Positions 1 to 6,658 of a stretch of DNA of 64,000 bases are shown piece after piece. The position numbers were made by a program, and so were the translations under genes. The notes beneath the pieces are model-generated. The model had not been told where the DNA came from and ran no database searches. It saw only the letters and a list, made by a program, of their open reading frames with translations. The DNA lies in the NCBI RefSeq assembly GCF_900167115.1, contig NZ_FUXZ01000002.1:1-64000 (forward strand), written 5' to 3'. Each line of letters starts with the position of its first letter. Position 1 is the first letter of the stretch. The stretch is from Eubacterium uniforme. GTDB lineage: Bacteria; Bacillota; Clostridia; Lachnospirales; Lachnospiraceae.

Positions 1-35
1 TTACCTTTTGAAACATCAATACCTACTGCGTTCAT
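1..35 (-). CDS. IS110-family transposase, N-terminal fragment cut by window edge
   Basis: Read on the minus strand from ATG at 35-33, this gives MNAVGIDVSKG and then leaves the window. That is the usual opening of IS110-family transposases, where the Asp after GI is the first acidic residue of the DEDD RuvC-like domain. A good ribosome site (AAGGAG) lies just upstream on the minus strand at about 49-54. Only 11 residues are visible, so whether the gene is intact cannot be judged. Its start differs from the second IS110 transposase in this window (MNPLYVGIDVSS), so the two belong to different IS110 subtypes. Confidence 0.75.
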   Translation of the reverse strand, partial: MNAVGIDVSKG

Positions 36-247
36 ATATTTGTCACTCCTTAAAAATATAGTGCAATGGATATACACCAGTTTTACTCATTGCCTATTCA
101 ATCTACTGTGGTGTGACACGAATGCACCCTATGGTGAAACAACCTGCATAAAACGAACGCTGCTAATGAGGAGCTGGTTATCAGTCTAGTTTACGGACGC
201 GAGGTCCAAGAAAGGAAGCCGATATACCTATTGCTCCCATCATTATA
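36..247 (-). ncRNA. Candidate IS110 bridge RNA region (first element)
   Basis: This is the non-coding stretch upstream of the IS110 transposase, same strand. Established knowledge: IS110 recombinases of this arrangement use a structured bridge RNA encoded in the non-coding end next to the transposase 5' end. Visible here are a TATAAT box at 247-242 (minus strand) at its start and a stem GCAATG/CATTGC (63-68 with 88-93) near its end. The rest contains GC-richer stretches that stand out from the AT-rich host. I did not resolve the two guide loops, so the ncRNA call rests mainly on family and position. Confidence 0.4.
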
Positions 248-335
248 CAGCTTAAGCAATAAGATAGATAACATCTTAACTAGATGTTAAGAATATTAAC
301 TATAAAACCATTGTAGTAGAATGGAGAATGAAATT

Positions 336-1469
336 ATGAAGTTGTTTAAAAGAAAAGTATTAGTTACAACATTGTCTATTGCAATTGTTTTTACAACGCA
401 CATTAGCGTGGCTACTGAACAAAAAAATGAGTTATATATAACGGATAGCTTAGTGGTAGATTGTAATACTACGGAACCATTATATAACGTTGAGGATAGT
501 ATAGTTGCGTATTATATGCAAGGTGAAAAAGGTTATGCAATAATTGGAGTTGATGGAGAATTGATTGAATTCTCGGAAAATTTTAAAATTGATGAATTTA
601 ATGCCTGTGATGATGAAAAATCATATTACGCAGGAGTAGGCTCTTATTATTCGGAAACCAATCATGATAATGAGATTGAAAATATTGCTACAGGTGAAAA
701 AGTTAAAAAGAAAGATGTGAATAATATTGAAATAGAAACTGATGAGGTGTACAAAAATATAGATAATTATAAAGGAATAAATATAAGTAATAAAAAGAAA
801 AGCGTTACAATAACTTATCCTAAAGGTATAAAAGATCCAAAGGGTAAGAGTACATACACCAACACTACGTATAATAACATGACTCTACAAAAATATGGAA
901 GTATTCCACATAGAACAAGATATATAAATTATAATAATGATAATACGTGTGGTTCATCAGCATCAGCTATTTTTTTCTATTATTATTATGATCATATTAG
1001 TAGTTCGTATATAAATAATAAGTATTATGATGCAAAAACAGATATTGAACAGATGGCATTTGTTAATCATTTTAAAAAACTGCTAGGTGATTCGGGGAAA
1101 GGGACAGATTATAAAGAGGTAAAAAAAGGAATAAATAAATATCTTTCGGAAATCGGAAAAAATCAGAATTGTGTATATAAAGAAAAAAATGCTGTTGAAG
1201 AATTATTGAATAAAAATTATATACAAGAGAAAATTGAAGATATTATAGATAATAAAAGACCATGTATCGTAGGATTGAAGAATGAACCAACATATCATGA
1301 TCATTGGGTCGTTGGAGGAGGATATGCAAGATATTTTTCTATTATCGATGCACATAATAATGAAATGAAGTATTTCATTAAGGTGAATAATGGGCAAAGT
1401 TTTTCAAGAGAGAATGCAATAGTATATGTTAATGATAAATATGTAGATGGAGTTATTTATTTAAAATAG
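336..1469 (+). CDS. Secreted papain/C39-like cysteine protease
   Basis: A 377-residue exported protein. The start at 336 is preferred over an in-frame ATG at 321, because TGGAG lies 9 nt before 336 and nothing suitable precedes 321; this also puts a classical signal peptide (MKLFKRKVLV, then a hydrophobic core to about residue 25) at the N-terminus. The C-terminal half carries a cysteine-peptidase pattern: NTCGSSASA with Cys205, DHWVVGGG with His323, and KVNNGQ with Asn351/352. This order (Cys, His, Asn) and the Gly-rich segment after His fit the peptidase C39-like/streptopain clan. The N-terminal 150 residues are likely a propeptide or inhibitory part. No transporter or substrate gene is adjacent. 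It lies between two IS110 elements, so recent transfer is possible. The substrate is unknown. Confidence 0.65.
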   Translation: MKLFKRKVLVTTLSIAIVFTTHISVATEQKNELYITDSLVVDCNTTEPLYNVEDSIVAYYMQGEKGYAIIGVDGELIEFSENFKIDEFNACDDEKSYYAGVGSYYSETNHDNEIENIATGEKVKKKDVNNIEIETDEVYKNIDNYKGINISNKKKSVTITYPKGIKDPKGKSTYTNTTYNNMTLQKYGSIPHRTRYINYNNDNTCGSSASAIFFYYYYDHISSSYINNKYYDAKTDIEQMAFVNHFKKLLGDSGKGTDYKEVKKGINKYLSEIGKNQNCVYKEKNAVEELLNKNYIQEKIEDIIDNKRPCIVGLKNEPTYHDHWVVGGGYARYFSIIDAHNNEMKYFIKVNNGQSFSRENAIVYVNDKYVDGVIYLK

Positions 1470-1554
1470 TCCAGCGGTGATATGTCAAGTATGAATTAAT
1501 ACATTTTTGAATACATTTGCATATCATTTGTCGAAAATTGGGTGACCTTAATAA

Positions 1555-1586
1555 ACCCTGCTATTTCTGCTTTTTTAAAGCAGGGT
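1555..1586 (-). terminator. Hairpin downstream of IS110 transposase (3' end of element)
   Basis: ACCCTGC at 1555-1561 pairs with GCAGGGT at 1580-1586. An alternative inner stem, CTGCTT (1567-1572) with AAGCAG (1578-1583), is mutually exclusive with it. It lies 22 bp after the transposase stop. It could end transcription or be part of the recombination end of the element. On the minus strand the TAGCAG here resembles part of a loop in the candidate bridge RNA. Confidence 0.4.
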
Positions 1587-1608
1587 ATGAATCAGCAGAA
1601 AGAATTAT

Positions 1609-2835
1609 CTATTCTGCTGCACGATATAAACGATTGTCTTTCAGCAGTCGAAAGACTAACCGCGTAAATTTACGGGCAGTTAATGCGAGTGCACGTTTGT
1701 GCTGGAATCTGTTCACTTCCTTATATTTGGAGTGATAGAAGTTGGAATACTCTGTGTCGCACCTCACAAGAGAAAAGGCACCTTTGTACAGATAGTATTT
1801 TAGAAATCTGTTACCTGACTGGATGAGTCGGGTATGTTCAGAATCAAAATTTCCAGACTGATGTTGCTTCCAAGCAAGACCTGCATATTTGCCGAGTTTT
1901 GCTTGGTTAGGGAAACGATTGATATCACCTATTTCAGCTATTATTCCAGCTGAGATTACCGGACCAATACCGTGAATGGATGTCAATACATTGGGTAGGA
2001 GTTGCATTTCAGCTTCAATAGCTTTATCAAACTCCTTGATTTGAGATTCCAATGCCTTCATAGAGGTTATGGATATAGAAAGCACCTGATTAACGGAGTC
2101 ATTCACCGTCTTGGGTAAGCGGTAGGAACTTCTGGCAGCTTTCTGAATGGCTTTGGCTACGGCATCAGGATCAGGAAAGCGGTTCTTTCCTTTTTCTATA
2201 ATAAAGTCCGTAAGCTCTTGTAAGTCCATATTTGCCAATGCTTCTGCAGATTCGATTTCCTGATAGACAGCAAAGGCAGTAGTGCTGAAGGTATTAGAGA
2301 ATACCTTCTCCTGCGTCATAGTAGAATACTTCTTGAATAGGACGTTTATAAAACGCCGCTTTTCCTTGGTGAGGTTTTGGACAGCGTAAAAACGTGCCCT
2401 TGTGAGGTTCTGAAGAGCTTTATAGCGATAATCAGAAACATAAACCTCATTGTTGATTCTACCAAAGCGCAGGCAATCAGCGATGATGAAGGAATCAATA
2501 TAATCATTCTTGGGCAGGTCATTGTAGGAGTCCTTAAACTTCTTTACCTGCTTGGGATTGAGAACATGAATCTTTCTGTTATAAGGTGCCAGAATGGCAT
2601 CTTCCCTTAAGAAATAGACCAGATTGTCACCATACACTGAAGTGGCTTCAAGCCCGATGATGACAGTGTCAAAGGAATGAGATGTAAGTACAGAAAGAAT
2701 TCTCTTTATCATCTGAGTTGATCCATCCTGAGAGTTTGGAACAGAGAAGTTACTATGTTTCTTACCATCAGGAAGCATCAGGTAAACGACATTGGATTTA
2801 CTACTAACATCAATACCGACGTAAAGTGGGTTCAT
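1609..2835 (-). CDS. IS110-family transposase (DEDD recombinase)
   Basis: A 408-residue transposase. The start at 2835 has AAGAAGGTG just upstream and gives MNPLYVGIDVSSKSN, the standard family N-terminus; an upstream in-frame extension to 2988 lacks a ribosome site and overlaps the non-coding end. The N-terminal RuvC-like DEDD domain shows GIDVSS (Asp), GLEATSVYG (Glu) and DSFIIADC (Asp residues). The C-terminal transposase_20 domain begins near IHGIGPVISAGIIAEIGD and contains QSGNF, where the family has its catalytic Ser, and SGNRFLKYYLYKGA. Length matches the family. The enzyme cuts and joins element ends and targets guided by a bridge RNA. The frame is intact. Confidence 0.92.
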   Translation of the reverse strand: MNPLYVGIDVSSKSNVVYLMLPDGKKHSNFSVPNSQDGSTQMIKRILSVLTSHSFDTVIIGLEATSVYGDNLVYFLREDAILAPYNRKIHVLNPKQVKKFKDSYNDLPKNDYIDSFIIADCLRFGRINNEVYVSDYRYKALQNLTRARFYAVQNLTKEKRRFINVLFKKYSTMTQEKVFSNTFSTTAFAVYQEIESAEALANMDLQELTDFIIEKGKNRFPDPDAVAKAIQKAARSSYRLPKTVNDSVNQVLSISITSMKALESQIKEFDKAIEAEMQLLPNVLTSIHGIGPVISAGIIAEIGDINRFPNQAKLGKYAGLAWKQHQSGNFDSEHTRLIQSGNRFLKYYLYKGAFSLVRCDTEYSNFYHSKYKEVNRFQHKRALALTARKFTRLVFRLLKDNRLYRAAE

Positions 2836-2839
2836 TTTT

Positions 2840-3105
2840 TCACCTTCTTTATATGTTGGATTTGAGTGTTCAATCGGCTTGGTAAAACCCATGATCATGG
2901 AGCATCGACACCCTCGCATATAAGAATCCAGCTTAAGATGGACTAATGCGAACCCCACTGCTAAGAGGCAGTCCATGAACTTAAGCAAACAGCCAGCTGG
3001 TCTGAAGCTAACTTCAATGTCAGGGGAACAGACTATTTATGAAGTGATCATTCTCTGATCCGACAGGGGAAAACAGAATTATTACCTGATTGACACTAAG
3101 GAACA
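2840..3105 (-). ncRNA. Candidate IS110 bridge RNA (second element)
   Basis: Non-coding DNA upstream of the transposase on its strand. An extended -10 box (TGATATAAT, minus strand 3114-3106) stands at its start. Two successive stem-loops follow. The first is ACTTCA (3045-3040) with TGAAGT (3016-3011), enclosing a 23-nt loop. The second is a stronger stem of two 7-bp halves: GCTTAAG/CTTAAGC (2986-2980 with 2937-2931) and ATGGACT/AGTCCAT (2976-2970 with 2944-2938), enclosing about 25 nt. Two similar-sized loops in series fit the target-binding and donor-binding loops of IS110 bridge RNAs. The structure was found by eye and not folded. Confidence 0.5.
2867..2895 (-). repeat. Inner arm of a 29-bp inverted repeat in the IS110 non-coding end
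   Basis: The minus-strand sequence of this arm matches the plus-strand sequence of 3111-3139 at 26 of 29 positions. It starts ATCATGGG and ends ATTGAACA in both arms. The arms flank the candidate bridge RNA. IS110 elements are not known for such repeats. The arm lies 32 bp upstream of the transposase start codon. Confidence 0.8.
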
Positions 3106-3110
3106 ATTAT

Positions 3111-3139
3111 ATCATGGGCTTTACTAAGCCTATTGAACA
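3111..3139 (+). repeat. Outer arm of the 29-bp inverted repeat
   Basis: Partner of 2867-2895, with three mismatches in 29. It overlaps the extended -10 box of the candidate bridge-RNA promoter and lies close to the likely edge of the element. It may be a recombinase binding site, a relic of an internal inverted duplication, or the element terminus. Confidence 0.8.
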
Positions 3140-3205
3140 AATTTAATTAAGTTATCAAGGTACATTTATTGTATCTAAAAGATATTATACGAGGAGAATA
3201 AATAT

Positions 3206-3613
3206 ATGAAAAAAAAATATGGAGTACTGGTGTTTTTGGGGATATTATTTTTAATTATATTCGTGTGTACCAATTTGAATCATTTTAGAAGTAAACCAAA
3301 AATAGGAGTTAATTCTTTTAATGTTGCTTCTGATGAAATAAAGATAACCTATAATAAGAAAGAATATATTTTAACAGGGAGAGAAAGAGAGAAATTTGTC
3401 GATATATTAGTAAATATATGTCAGGAAGAGGAAGTGGATTGTACTGAAAAAAATGATAATACAGAGTATGATATTTTATTAGATTTCAAAAATGGAAATA
3501 ATGCCAAAATATCATCAAAAGAAAGAATGTTAGATTTAGGATATGGAGTTGTTGATATATCTAAAGAAAATATGGATAAAATTAAAGAAATATTTGAGCA
3601 TAAGGAGAATTAG
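3206..3613 (+). CDS. Small membrane-anchored exported protein (paralog 1)
   Basis: A 135-residue protein of unknown function. Residues 1-22 (MKKKYGVLVFLGILFLIIF) form a signal or anchor segment; a Cys at 21 is inside it, but the surroundings are not a convincing lipobox. The remaining ~105 residues are a soluble alpha/beta domain with the pattern ITYNKKEYIL ... YDILLDFKNGNNAKISS ... VVDISKENMDKIKEIFE. The same pattern recurs in the next gene, so the two are paralogs. The ribosome site is good (GAGGAG, start at 3206). It follows directly on the IS110 element, which may have separated it from an earlier promoter. Confidence 0.6.
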   Translation: MKKKYGVLVFLGILFLIIFVCTNLNHFRSKPKIGVNSFNVASDEIKITYNKKEYILTGREREKFVDILVNICQEEEVDCTEKNDNTEYDILLDFKNGNNAKISSKERMLDLGYGVVDISKENMDKIKEIFEHKEN

Positions 3614-3614
3614 T

Positions 3615-4028
3615 TTGGAAATGGATAGAAAGACAGCGATTTTATTTGTTGTTTTATCATTTGGAAGTGTTATAGCTACTGGTTTGTTTTATGGATTATG
3701 TACGTCACCTGTTAATGATGTAAAAGGTGGCTGGTGGGCTAATTCACCTTGGTCTGTTGAATGTGAAAAAGTAGAAATATCATATAATGATAAAGAGATA
3801 GAATTAGCTGATAAAGATAAAGATGCTTTTATATTATATATGAAGTGGATTATTCATGTTGGAAAAGAAATAGAAAAAGTTGAAAATGTTGATTATGATG
3901 TTATCATAGATTTTCAAAATGATAATATAGCATATGTATCATCACAAACAGGTATGGTTTCGTTTAGAGATTATTATTATGAAGTATCTGATCATGATTT
4001 GCAGAAAATAATGAAGTATATAAAATAG
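3615..4028 (+). CDS. Small membrane-anchored exported protein (paralog 2)
   Basis: A 137-residue protein of unknown function. The start is taken as TTG at 3615, because AAGGAG (3602-3607) is 7 nt away; ATG at 3621 would leave 13 nt and is the alternative. The stop of the upstream gene is one base before this start, so the pair is translationally linked. An N-terminal membrane segment (about residues 6-24) is followed by a soluble domain: VEISYNDKEIEL ... YDVIIDFQNDNIAYVSSQ ... YEVSDHDLQKIMKYIK. This repeats the layout of the preceding gene, which points to tandem duplication. It ends inside a strong terminator. Confidence 0.6.
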   Translation: MEMDRKTAILFVVLSFGSVIATGLFYGLCTSPVNDVKGGWWANSPWSVECEKVEISYNDKEIELADKDKDAFILYMKWIIHVGKEIEKVENVDYDVIIDFQNDNIAYVSSQTGMVSFRDYYYEVSDHDLQKIMKYIK

Positions 4029-4072
4029 AGAAAACACATCGGATTATTCCGATGTGTTTTCTCTATTTTTTT
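4024..4072. terminator. Bidirectional terminator, 20-bp perfect stem
   Basis: 4024-4043 pairs without mismatch with 4048-4067 around a TTAT loop, flanked by T-runs on the right and A-runs on the left. It overlaps the stop codon of the plus-strand gene, and the minus-strand gene's stop lies in the loop (4044). It therefore ends both convergent transcripts. Confidence 0.92.
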
Positions 4073-4457
4073 CTTCATTTATTTTTTTATATCTTTTAAT
4101 AATTAATAGTCCACTAAAATATAGTATGATTGATAAAACAATGTAAATATATGTATTTAATGTTATTCGTAATAATGGATTATAAAATGAGCTACCAAAG
4201 AAAAATACAATCATATCCAAGGTAAGAAAGAATCTAAAACTATATACTGGGTCGATATTTTCCAAAATTTGTTTGTGGAATTTTGATAGCAAAATAAATT
4301 CGATTCCTATAAAGAATATAACAATAATAAAAAGAAAACCATTGCTTCCTGAACTAGAAAAAAGATCTTCTAATAATAGTGTTGCAGCACATAAGAAAAA
4401 TAATCCACCTAATAATAGGGAAAACAATGCTGAAATAATATTAAGTAAGATAATCAT
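4044..4457 (-). CDS. Small integral membrane protein, unknown
   Basis: A 137-residue protein with about four hydrophobic segments: residues 2-30, 40-57, 74-90 and 100-122. It ends in a charged tail (KRYKKINEEKNRENTSE). The ribosome site AAGGAGGT is very strong and well placed before ATG at 4457. No family is recognised. It is convergent with the small exported pair and shares their terminator. The stop codon lies in the terminator loop, so the last residues are encoded by the terminator stem. Confidence 0.65.
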   Translation of the reverse strand: MIILLNIISALFSLLLGGLFFLCAATLLLEDLFSSSGSNGFLFIIVIFFIGIEFILLSKFHKQILENIDPVYSFRFFLTLDMIVFFFGSSFYNPLLRITLNTYIYIVLSIILYFSGLLIIKRYKKINEEKNRENTSE

Positions 4458-4576
4458 ATTAATACCTCCTTATAAATTTATACCCGAGAATATTATAACA
4501 TTGTATAAGAAATAATACAATTTTCTTCAAAATAGAGATAGTTTTTACTATTATATAAATTAATTGTTTAAAATGC

Positions 4577-4606
4577 TTGACAAAGACATTGTTAATATGT
4601 TATCAT
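4577..4606 (+). promoter_or_regulatory. Promoter of the his run
   Basis: TTGACA at 4577-4582 and TATCAT at 4601-4606 with an 18-bp spacer. It is the only good sigma-A-type pair between the minus-strand gene and hisZ. Confidence 0.6.
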
Positions 4607-4641
4607 TGCGCTATTAAATTTATCGTGTTATCGCATTACTA

Positions 4642-4657
4642 CTTTACTACGGTAAAG
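4642..4657 (+). promoter_or_regulatory. Leader hairpin with cUACGg tetraloop before hisZ
   Basis: CTTTAC (4642-4647) pairs with GTAAAG (4652-4657) around TACG, giving the very stable C(UACG)G loop. An outer pairing TTACT (4636-4640) with AGTAA (4669-4673) would take in bases just before the ribosome site. This could tune hisZ translation. No T-box motif is present. Confidence 0.5.
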
Positions 4658-4688
4658 CGAAAGAGCGAAGTAAGGAATGAGGTTAGAT

Positions 4689-5948
4689 ATGGATAAAGTA
4701 TTATTACATACCCCTGAAGGCGTTAGAGACATATACGCTAGTGAAATGGAAAAGAAAGTTACTATAACTGATAATATCCATAAAGTTTTTAGAAGAAATG
4801 GATTTAGAGATATTCAGACTCCTATGTTTGAATACTTTGATATATTCAATAAGGAGAGAGGTTCAGTTGCTTCTAAGAATATGTATAAGTTCTTTGATAG
4901 AGAAGGATATACATTAGTGCTTAGACCTGATATGACTCCTTCAATAGCAAGATGTGCTGCTAAGTATTATACAGATACTAAGTCACCAATTAGATTTTGC
5001 TATAATGGAAATACATTTATTAATAATGCTGAACATCAAGGTAAACTTAAAGAGTTTACTCAGATGGGATGTGAACTTATTTCAGATAACTCATCTGATG
5101 CTGATGCAGACATGATTGCTGTTTTAGTTGAAAGTTTATTAGAAGCTGGTCTTCGTGATTTTAAGATTTCAATTGGTGAAGCAGGATTTTATAAAGGACT
5201 TATTGAAGAGTGTAATATAGATGAGGAAACAGAAGATCAACTTACACAGATGATAGTTAATAAAAATAATTTTGGTATGGAAGATATTCTTGATGGTAAA
5301 GGAATTGAACAGAAATACAAGGATATGTTTATGAAACTTCCAGAATTATTTGGTGGTATTGAAGTATTAGAAAAAGCTGATGACATTACAGATGTTAAGA
5401 AGTCAGAAAAATCACTTGAAAGACTTCGTAAGGTATATGATATCTTAAAGATTTATGGCCTTGAAGAATATGTTTCATTTGATCTTGGTATGATTAGTTA
5501 TTATAAATACTATACAGGTATTATTTTTAATGCATATACATATAAGACAGGTGATGCAATTGCAACAGGTGGTAGATATGATAATCTTCTTGCTCAGTTT
5601 GGTAAGAATGCACCAGCGATTGGATTCGCTATTAATGTTGATACATTAATGACAGCTCTTATGAGACAGAACATTGAGATTAAGAATGATGATGAAAATG
5701 TTTGTGTATTATTTAAACATTTCAATAGAAAAGTTGCAATTGATCTTGCTAAGTCTCTTAGAAGTAAAGGTGTAAATGTAAGTCTTACAAGAAAGAGCAG
5801 TAGCATTGATGATGAAGTATATTTAAATGGTGCTAAAGAGGATGGTAATACTAAAGCATATTATATTTTAAATAATACTGATATGTACATTTATGATTTA
5901 GCAAATGATAAAAAAGAAGAAGTTAAGATTGATACATATATGAAATAG
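4689..5948 (+). CDS. hisZ: ATP phosphoribosyltransferase regulatory subunit HisZ
   Basis: A 419-residue class II aminoacyl-tRNA-synthetase-like protein. It shows LHTPEGVRDIY at the N-terminus, the motif LVLRPDMTPSIARCAAKYY near residue 80, and ATGGRYDNLLAQFG near residue 300. HisZ has lost tRNA charging; it binds short-form HisG and activates it and mediates histidine feedback. A histidyl-tRNA synthetase is the alternative, but the immediate downstream gene is a short hisG, which needs HisZ. The start at 4689 has GAGG 6 nt upstream; an ATG at 4677 overlaps its own would-be ribosome site. It is the first gene of the his run. Confidence 0.88.
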   Translation: MDKVLLHTPEGVRDIYASEMEKKVTITDNIHKVFRRNGFRDIQTPMFEYFDIFNKERGSVASKNMYKFFDREGYTLVLRPDMTPSIARCAAKYYTDTKSPIRFCYNGNTFINNAEHQGKLKEFTQMGCELISDNSSDADADMIAVLVESLLEAGLRDFKISIGEAGFYKGLIEECNIDEETEDQLTQMIVNKNNFGMEDILDGKGIEQKYKDMFMKLPELFGGIEVLEKADDITDVKKSEKSLERLRKVYDILKIYGLEEYVSFDLGMISYYKYYTGIIFNAYTYKTGDAIATGGRYDNLLAQFGKNAPAIGFAINVDTLMTALMRQNIEIKNDDENVCVLFKHFNRKVAIDLAKSLRSKGVNVSLTRKSSSIDDEVYLNGAKEDGNTKAYYILNNTDMYIYDLANDKKEEVKIDTYMK

Positions 5949-6002
5949 AATTAGATGAAAAGTCTGTATTGATAAAATATTTGAAAGTTAAAGGAAATAA
6001 TA

Positions 6003-6641
6003 ATGAGATATTTAACAATTGCATTAGCGAAAGGTAGACTTGCAAAAACAAGTCTTGGTATATTTGAAAAGATAGGTATTACTTGCGAGGAAATGAAGGA
6101 TAAGGATACAAGAAAACTTTTATTTGTAAATGAAGATCTTTGTCTTAAGTTCTTCTTAGCTAAGGCTAGTGATGTTCCAACATATGTTGAATATGGCGCA
6201 GCTGATATAGGTATCGTAGGTAAGGATACGATTTTAGAAGAAAATAGAAAGTTATATGAAGTAGTTGACCTAAATATGGGTAAGTGTCGCATGTGTGTAT
6301 GTGGTCCTGCTTCAGCTAAGAAGTTACTTGAAACACATGAGATGATTAGAGTTGCTTCAAAATATCCAAAGATTGCGAAGGATTATTTTTATAATAAAAA
6401 GCATCAGACTGTTGAAATTATTAAACTTAATGGTTCTGTTGAACTTGCACCAATTGTAGGTTTATCAGAAGTTATTGTTGATATTGTTGAGACTGGTACA
6501 ACACTTAAGGAAAATGGTCTTGAAGTATTAGAAGAAATTTGCCCATTATCTGCAAGAATGGTTGTTAATGAAGTTAGTCTTAAAATGGAAAATGAAAGAA
6601 TTAGTAAGTTAATTAAAGATTTAAAATCTGTAATTGAATAA
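6003..6641 (+). CDS. hisG: ATP phosphoribosyltransferase catalytic subunit, short form
   Basis: 212 residues, the length of short HisG without the C-terminal regulatory domain. It catalyses the first step of histidine synthesis, joining ATP and PRPP. Motifs: ALAKGRLAK near the N-terminus, [13 protein letters not shown] near residue 70, and the PRPP-loop region [17 protein letters not shown] near residue 160. It works as a complex with HisZ, encoded 54 bp upstream. AAAGGAA precedes the start. Confidence 0.95.
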   Translation: MRYLTIALAKGRLAKTSLGIFEKIGITCEEMKDKDTRKLLFVNEDLCLKFFLAKASDVPTYVEYGAADIGIVGKDTILEENRKLYEVVDLNMGKCRMCVCGPASAKKLLETHEMIRVASKYPKIAKDYFYNKKHQTVEIIKLNGSVELAPIVGLSEVIVDIVETGTTLKENGLEVLEEICPLSARMVVNEVSLKMENERISKLIKDLKSVIE

Positions 6642-6658
6642 TATATTGGAGGTAAGAG

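Larger units (their letters stand above)
1..265 (-). mobile_element. IS110-family insertion sequence, left (5') end only
   Basis: This is the transposase start plus about 230 bp of non-coding DNA upstream of it, which has no convincing gene. IS110 elements carry a long non-coding end of this size and lack classical terminal inverted repeats. The outer boundary is uncertain. I place it near 250-265 because a TATAAT box on the minus strand (247-242) is where the junction promoter of a circularised IS110 would have its -10 box. Beyond it, at 270-288, is a short inverted repeat (AACATCT / AGATGTT) that may be host sequence. Confidence 0.6.
1550..3140 (-). mobile_element. Complete IS110-family insertion sequence
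   Basis: It holds one intact transposase gene (1609-2835, minus), about 60 bp of 3' non-coding DNA with a hairpin (1555-1586), and about 300 bp of 5' non-coding DNA with bridge-RNA-like structure. IS110 elements have no classical terminal repeats or target duplications, so both ends are estimates. The right end is set near the outer arm of a 29-bp inverted repeat (3111-3139), the left end near the hairpin. The transposase frame is undamaged, so the element may be active. Confidence 0.65.

Noticed and set aside
1517-1735. Plus-strand reading frame across the IS110 3' end
   Set aside because: It runs antisense over the transposase end, has no ribosome site and no recognisable product.
2377-2610. 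Plus-strand reading frame inside the transposase gene
   Set aside because: Antisense to a well-supported transposase with no ribosome site; a chance open frame.
4689-5948. Histidyl-tRNA synthetase instead of HisZ
   Set aside because: The gene directly precedes a short-form hisG, which requires HisZ, and heads a histidine biosynthesis run.
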